A stretch of 9,285 nt of DNA from DASYAN01 sp036501345 (GTDB lineage Bacteria > Chloroflexota > Ktedonobacteria > Ktedonobacterales > Ktedonobacteraceae). The notes under the pieces were generated by a model. That model had not been told where the DNA came from. It did not search any database and saw only the letters and a program-made list of their open reading frames with translations. Shown piece by piece: positions 6,345-9,285 of the stretch. Numbering within the stretch: position 1 is the first letter of the stretch; each line of letters starts with the position of its first letter. The DNA lies in the NCBI GenBank assembly GCA_036501345.1, contig DASYAN010000562.1, positions 1 to 9,285 on the forward strand. Reading direction: 5' to 3'. The position numbers were made by a program, and so were the translations under genes.

Positions 6345-6644
6345 ATGAACAAGATTGTCCGTGCTTGGAAGGATGAAACATATCGCCAGAGCCTCTCGGC
6401 AGAGGAGCAAGCCATGTTATTAGCTAATCCCGCTGGCGAAATCGAGTTGACGGATGCTGAGCTAGAGGCTATCTCAGGTGCATCTGGGGTTAGCCAAGCA
6501 GTCAGTCAACATGCTGTTGCTACATTTGGCAATGGCAACGTTATCTCGGGCTCAGTAGTGGTGGGTATTGCACGGAACATTTTCAATGCCCATAATAACA
6601 CAAAATCCAGCATTAATTCGATCCATTCCTGCAAAGTGCATTAA
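6345..6644 (+). CDS. Class II lanthipeptide precursor (mersacidin/lichenicidin-type leader)
   Basis: A 99-residue ribosomal peptide precursor. The leader (about 1-46) shows VRAWKDETYRQSLSAEEQ, then NPAG (29-31 region), then the acidic IELTDAELEAISGA, typical of type 2 lantibiotic precursors that end in GG/GA for cutting by a LanT-type peptidase. The core of about 53 residues begins SGVSQAVSQ, is rich in Ser, Thr, Val and Asn, and ends TKSSINSIHSCKVH. It holds only one Cys (C96), so at most one thioether ring can form. S89, S92 and C96 fit the SxxSxxxC spacing known for labionins of class III. The start has AAGGAAG seven bases upstream (6331-6337). The LanM gene follows after 427 bases. The core has no match that I recall among named lantibiotics; the product name is unknown. 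Confidence 0.85.
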   Translation: MNKIVRAWKDETYRQSLSAEEQAMLLANPAGEIELTDAELEAISGASGVSQAVSQHAVATFGNGNVISGSVVVGIARNIFNAHNNTKSSINSIHSCKVH

Positions 6645-6748
6645 TTTTCGGTGAGACAGACCTTAAGGATGTTACTTCTTGTTGGGCTATGCATATTGCT
6701 GAAGCTGCTGCTATTGGTGAGAGCATTGTGAAAATGTCCATGAGATGA
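6617..6748 (+). pseudogene. Possible second precursor remnant overlapping and following lanA
   Basis: In the frame +2 to the precursor gene, an open stretch begins after TAA 6614 and reads GETDLKDVTSCWAMHIAEAA, then AIGESIVKMSMR and TGA at 6746. It has no start of its own with a good RBS. The segment from 6689 matches the tail of the decayed precursor at 626 at DNA level (ATG.ATATTGCTGA..C.GCTGCT, then AAAATGTC.AT). VTSCW resembles a lantibiotic core start, and AEAAAIGES resembles a leader end, so it may be a frame-shifted tail of an older core or a second broken precursor. Confidence 0.35.
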
Positions 6749-6750
6749 TA

Positions 6751-6788
6751 AGGGGTGGGATACTTCTGAAGTATCCTGCTCCTATTTT
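6751..6788 (+). terminator. Intrinsic terminator after the precursor gene
   Basis: A 15-bp stem, AGGGGTGGGATACTT (6751-6765) with AAGTATCCTGCTCCT (6769-6783), three G-U pairs and a 3-base loop, followed by ATTTTATTG. The inner 8 bp (GGATACTT/AAGTATCC) are perfect. Placed between precursor and LanM, it would let most transcripts end after the precursor and only some read through, giving much more substrate than enzyme. Confidence 0.75.
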
Positions 6789-6989
6789 ATTGTAAAATTC
6801 CTGATAACTATTTTAATCTCTTGTCATATTTTCAAAGTATAGTCTCTGTAAGCTTACAAATATTTAATTTTATAACTTTATGATTTATATATAATCTATT
6901 AGATGGCCCGTTTATGGTCTAATGAAGAGGTGAGGATCATACTGTTTTTTAATTGATAGACCCCTTCGTAGAATTTCATAATTATTATC
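6789..6989. other. AT-rich spacer between the terminator and the LanM leader hairpins
   Basis: No gene is seen. TATAAT occurs at 6890-6895 but no matching -35 box lies 16-18 bases before it, so an independent LanM promoter is only weakly suggested. Confidence 0.4.
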
Positions 6990-7041
6990 CTTTTGGCAGA
7001 AAATCGTTTCTGCCAAAAGAAGCTTGTTTGTACAAAACAAG
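6990..7041 (+). promoter_or_regulatory. Two tandem hairpins in the LanM leader
   Basis: The first is a perfect 13-bp stem, CTTTTGGCAGAAA (6990-7002) with TTTCTGCCAAAAG (7007-7019), and a 4-base loop. The second is CTTGTTT (7023-7029) with AAACAAG (7035-7041) around a 5-base loop. They end 16 bases before the LanM ribosome binding site. No T-run follows the first, so it is less likely a plain terminator; RNA stabilisation after processing, or control of LanM translation, fits better. The function is inferred. Confidence 0.6.
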
Positions 7042-7056
7042 AACATTTATATCTAT

Positions 7057-7063
7057 AAAAGGA
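7057..7063 (+). promoter_or_regulatory. Ribosome binding site deciding the LanM start
   Basis: AAAAGGA ends eight bases before ATG 7072. An in-frame ATG at 7066 would be only two bases away, so 7072 is the better start. Confidence 0.6.
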
Positions 7064-7071
7064 AAATGCAA

Positions 7072-9285
7072 ATGAGTAAAACAGTGGCGAATTCACACGC
7101 CCATGTCTCAGAACATCAACATTATGCGAGCTGGTATAGTGCGATGACCCTTGCGGAGCGTGCTGCATTGTTGAGGGAGCGTCTCTCGGTTCAATCCACT
7201 TTTTCTCCTATCAACGACGAAAGAGCTCGGCTGCGGTTCCAGTGTTGGAAAGAGCAGGTTCCCTTTAATAAGGAGAATTATTTTGCGCAACGGCTGGCTC
7301 TGGATGGGTTGACAGAAAACGATCTTTTAGTATTGCTAGCGGAGTCACCGGAAGCACTACAGGCTCATGTCTCAACACCTCCTTCATGGCTGCAGGCAAT
7401 GATCAATGTCTTTGAAGAGTCAGAATCCGAGCCTGATACTGATGTCATATTGACGCTTCCACCAGCGAAGAATGGTCTTAATGCCGCAGCGTATCTTGCC
7501 ACACTGAGACCCTTGATTAAACCTAGTATGACGCGCCTACAAATCGGTTTGCAGGCACTGACACAAAAATATCCCTCTTTGCCTTTTGACCCAACTGCTA
7601 TTATGTCCCTGCTTGTTAGGCATCTCTCACCTCGTCTTCTCCCTGGATTACTTAAAACGTATGTGCTTGAACTCAATGTGGCACGAGTGGAAGGTCTTTT
7701 ACAGGGTGAAACGCCGCAGGAGCGCTTTGAAAATTTTTTACAGCGATTGTCACAGCCGGAGAGTATTCTTCTCTTGCTTCAGGAATACTCGGCGTTGGCA
7801 CGCAGGTTGGTAGAGGCGCTTGAGAACTGGGTCATCTGTGAACTAGAGTTGCTAGAGCGTCTGTGTACTGACTGGGAAGAGATCTGTAAGATTTTGCCCC
7901 AAGCATGCGATGCCGGTAGACTGGTTGATATACAAGCAAACAAAGGTGATGCTCACCGGGGAGGTCGTAGTGTCACAATTTTAGTCTGGAGTTCCGGCTT
8001 CCGTCTGGTATACAAACCCAGGTCAATGGCTGTTGATGTGCATTTTCAAGAACTGCTCTCTTGGCTAAATACTCTAGGATACTCTCCAGCATTTCGTACC
8101 TGCCAGGTCATAAGCAGGCCGACATATGGCTGGATTGAGTTCATACAGGCTAGTCCTTGTCTCTCCAAGGAAGGCGTTGAGCGTTTTTACCAGCGCCATG
8201 GTGGTTATCTTGCCTTACTCTATGCTCTGGAAGCTGCAGATTTTCACGCAGATAATCTAATCGCTATGGGTGAGCATCCCATTTTGATAGATCTTGAGGC
8301 CCTATTTCAACCACGTGAGAAGAGACAAACTGAACAGAAGCAGAGCTATCCAGGAGCAGAAACAATCAGTCATTCTGTTCTACGCATTGGTTTATTGCCT
8401 CGGCGTGTATGGTCAAATGCGCAGTCTGAGGGAATTGATGTCAGTGGTCTCGGCGGACAGGCAGGACAGCTCACAGCATCGCCTGTTCCACAATTGACTG
8501 GAATTGGGACAGATCAGATGCAATTCAGCAATGAACGGGTCCCATTGCATACAAGTCAGCATCGACCGCGTTTGCATGACCAGGATGTTGATACGGTGGA
8601 GTATCGTGACCATGTTATCTCCGGTTTTATCTCTGTCTATCGCCTACTTTTGGCGCATCGCGACGAACTGTTGGAAGAAATGCTACCGTGCTTCGTCAAT
8701 GACGAGATACGTTGTGTGCTGCGTCAAACCCAAGTCTATGAATTATTGTTGGCTAGCAGCTTCCATCCCAATGTTTTGCGTGATGCTCTCGAGTGTGATC
8801 GTGTCTTCGATCGTCTGTGGATGAATGTTGAGCAAAAGCCACAGTTAACCAGAGTCATTGCAGCAGAACGTACTGATTTATGGGCGGGTGACATTCCGAT
8901 ATTTACTACTTGTCCGGGATCACGGGATCTCTTTACCTCGACTGGAGAGCGCATTGCTGAATTTCTGCCTACGCCATCAATGGAGATAGCCAAAGAGCGA
9001 GTGTGTAGCTTCAGTGAGCAAAATATGGAGAAGCAAGTCTGGATCATTAGGGCGTCGTTTAGTAGTATGGAGGTGGGTTCAAATCAGCCAGTAAAGCGGG
9101 GATTGCAATTACATCCGTCGGACACGGTTGTGAGTCGTGACCGTCTCCTCGCAGTAGCTCGTGCTGTGGGCGATCGTTTGGAACGACTAGCTGAATATCA
9201 TGAAGATATGGTAGGTTGGCTAGATGTTACTCCGATCAATGAGCATGAATGGAACCTATTACCTACAGACTCGGATTTATATGGT
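7072..9285 (+). CDS. lanM: Class II lanthipeptide synthetase LanM, N-terminal 738 residues
   Basis: A single open frame of 738 codons runs off the window. LanM enzymes use ATP to phosphorylate and eliminate Ser/Thr of the precursor core, then a zinc-dependent C-terminal cyclase adds Cys to the dehydro residues. Here the dehydratase (DUF4135, lipid-kinase-like fold) is seen: after a variable N-terminal 160 residues, the core shows GFRLVYKPRSMAVDVHFQEL (K315, R317), EAADFHADNLIA (D390, H392, N395) and ILIDLEALF (D407, E409), the usual ATP/Mg and phosphate-elimination residues. No stop or frameshift was found. The cyclase with its Cys/His zinc ligands lies beyond the end and cannot be judged. 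Full length in this family is about 900-1100 residues. It follows the precursor gene on the same strand, which is its likely substrate. Confidence 0.93.
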   Translation, partial: MSKTVANSHAHVSEHQHYASWYSAMTLAERAALLRERLSVQSTFSPINDERARLRFQCWKEQVPFNKENYFAQRLALDGLTENDLLVLLAESPEALQAHVSTPPSWLQAMINVFEESESEPDTDVILTLPPAKNGLNAAAYLATLRPLIKPSMTRLQIGLQALTQKYPSLPFDPTAIMSLLVRHLSPRLLPGLLKTYVLELNVARVEGLLQGETPQERFENFLQRLSQPESILLLLQEYSALARRLVEALENWVICELELLERLCTDWEEICKILPQACDAGRLVDIQANKGDAHRGGRSVTILVWSSGFRLVYKPRSMAVDVHFQELLSWLNTLGYSPAFRTCQVISRPTYGWIEFIQASPCLSKEGVERFYQRHGGYLALLYALEAADFHADNLIAMGEHPILIDLEALFQPREKRQTEQKQSYPGAETISHSVLRIGLLPRRVWSNAQSEGIDVSGLGGQAGQLTASPVPQLTGIGTDQMQFSNERVPLHTSQHRPRLHDQDVDTVEYRDHVISGFISVYRLLLAHRDELLEEMLPCFVNDEIRCVLRQTQVYELLLASSFHPNVLRDALECDRVFDRLWMNVEQKPQLTRVIAAERTDLWAGDIPIFTTCPGSRDLFTSTGERIAEFLPTPSMEIAKERVCSFSEQNMEKQVWIIRASFSSMEVGSNQPVKRGLQLHPSDTVVSRDRLLAVARAVGDRLERLAEYHEDMVGWLDVTPINEHEWNLLPTDSDLYG

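Noticed and set aside
6841..6900. TATAAT at 6890 as a separate LanM promoter
   Set aside because: No recognisable -35 box at the right distance in very AT-rich DNA, where TATAAT arises easily by chance.
7066..7071. Alternative LanM start at ATG 7066
   Set aside because: It is in frame but only two bases from the Shine-Dalgarno sequence; ATG 7072 has normal spacing.
7365..7676. Minus-strand open frames within LanM (also near 8413-8613 and 8736-9047)
   Set aside because: They are antisense shadows of the LanM reading frame, which is continuous from 7072 to the end of the window.

Overview
The window looks like a piece of a mobile-element-rich chromosome from a soil Chloroflexota of the Ktedonobacter type. 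This is inferred from the gene mix (class II lanthipeptide genes, secreted beta-helix protein, several transposase families, many decayed genes) and is not proven. No rRNA, tRNA or CRISPR array was seen.

Left part (1-730): the 3' end of an ISAs1-family transposase, an unrecognised open stretch with a CxxC motif (276-488), and a decayed class II lanthipeptide precursor gene (511-697) that ends in a strong hairpin (682-727). Centre-left (753-2094, minus strand): an intact LCMT/TIGR00027-type SAM methyltransferase, preceded by the N-terminal remnant of a glycosyltransferase. That glycosyltransferase was hit twice. A 91-bp MITE-like element with 12-bp perfect terminal repeats and a 9-bp target duplication sits in its coding region. 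A complete 1.77-kb insertion sequence (2140-3911, 508-aa DDE transposase, 7-bp duplication) sits in its 5' leader, between the arms of an older hairpin. Removing the MITE and one target copy restores a reading frame through YYPIDGDM.

Centre-right (4258-5358, minus strand): a secreted beta-helix protein gene with a single in-frame TAG. From 5359 to 6344 lies an AT-rich stretch holding one short gene-like remnant, a plausible promoter and a 14-codon leader ORF.

Right part (6345-9285, plus strand): a class II lanthipeptide locus. It has a 99-aa precursor (lanA-like), a strong terminator-type hairpin, two tandem hairpins, and a LanM synthetase whose first 738 codons are present and which runs off the window. 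LanM would dehydrate Ser/Thr in the precursor core and close thioether rings. The precursor has only one Cys, placed in an SxxSxxxC arrangement, which is unusual next to a LanM. The decayed precursor near 511 and the region after the live precursor share a homologous tail and terminator, so the two loci appear to descend from a duplicated precursor module about 6 kb apart.
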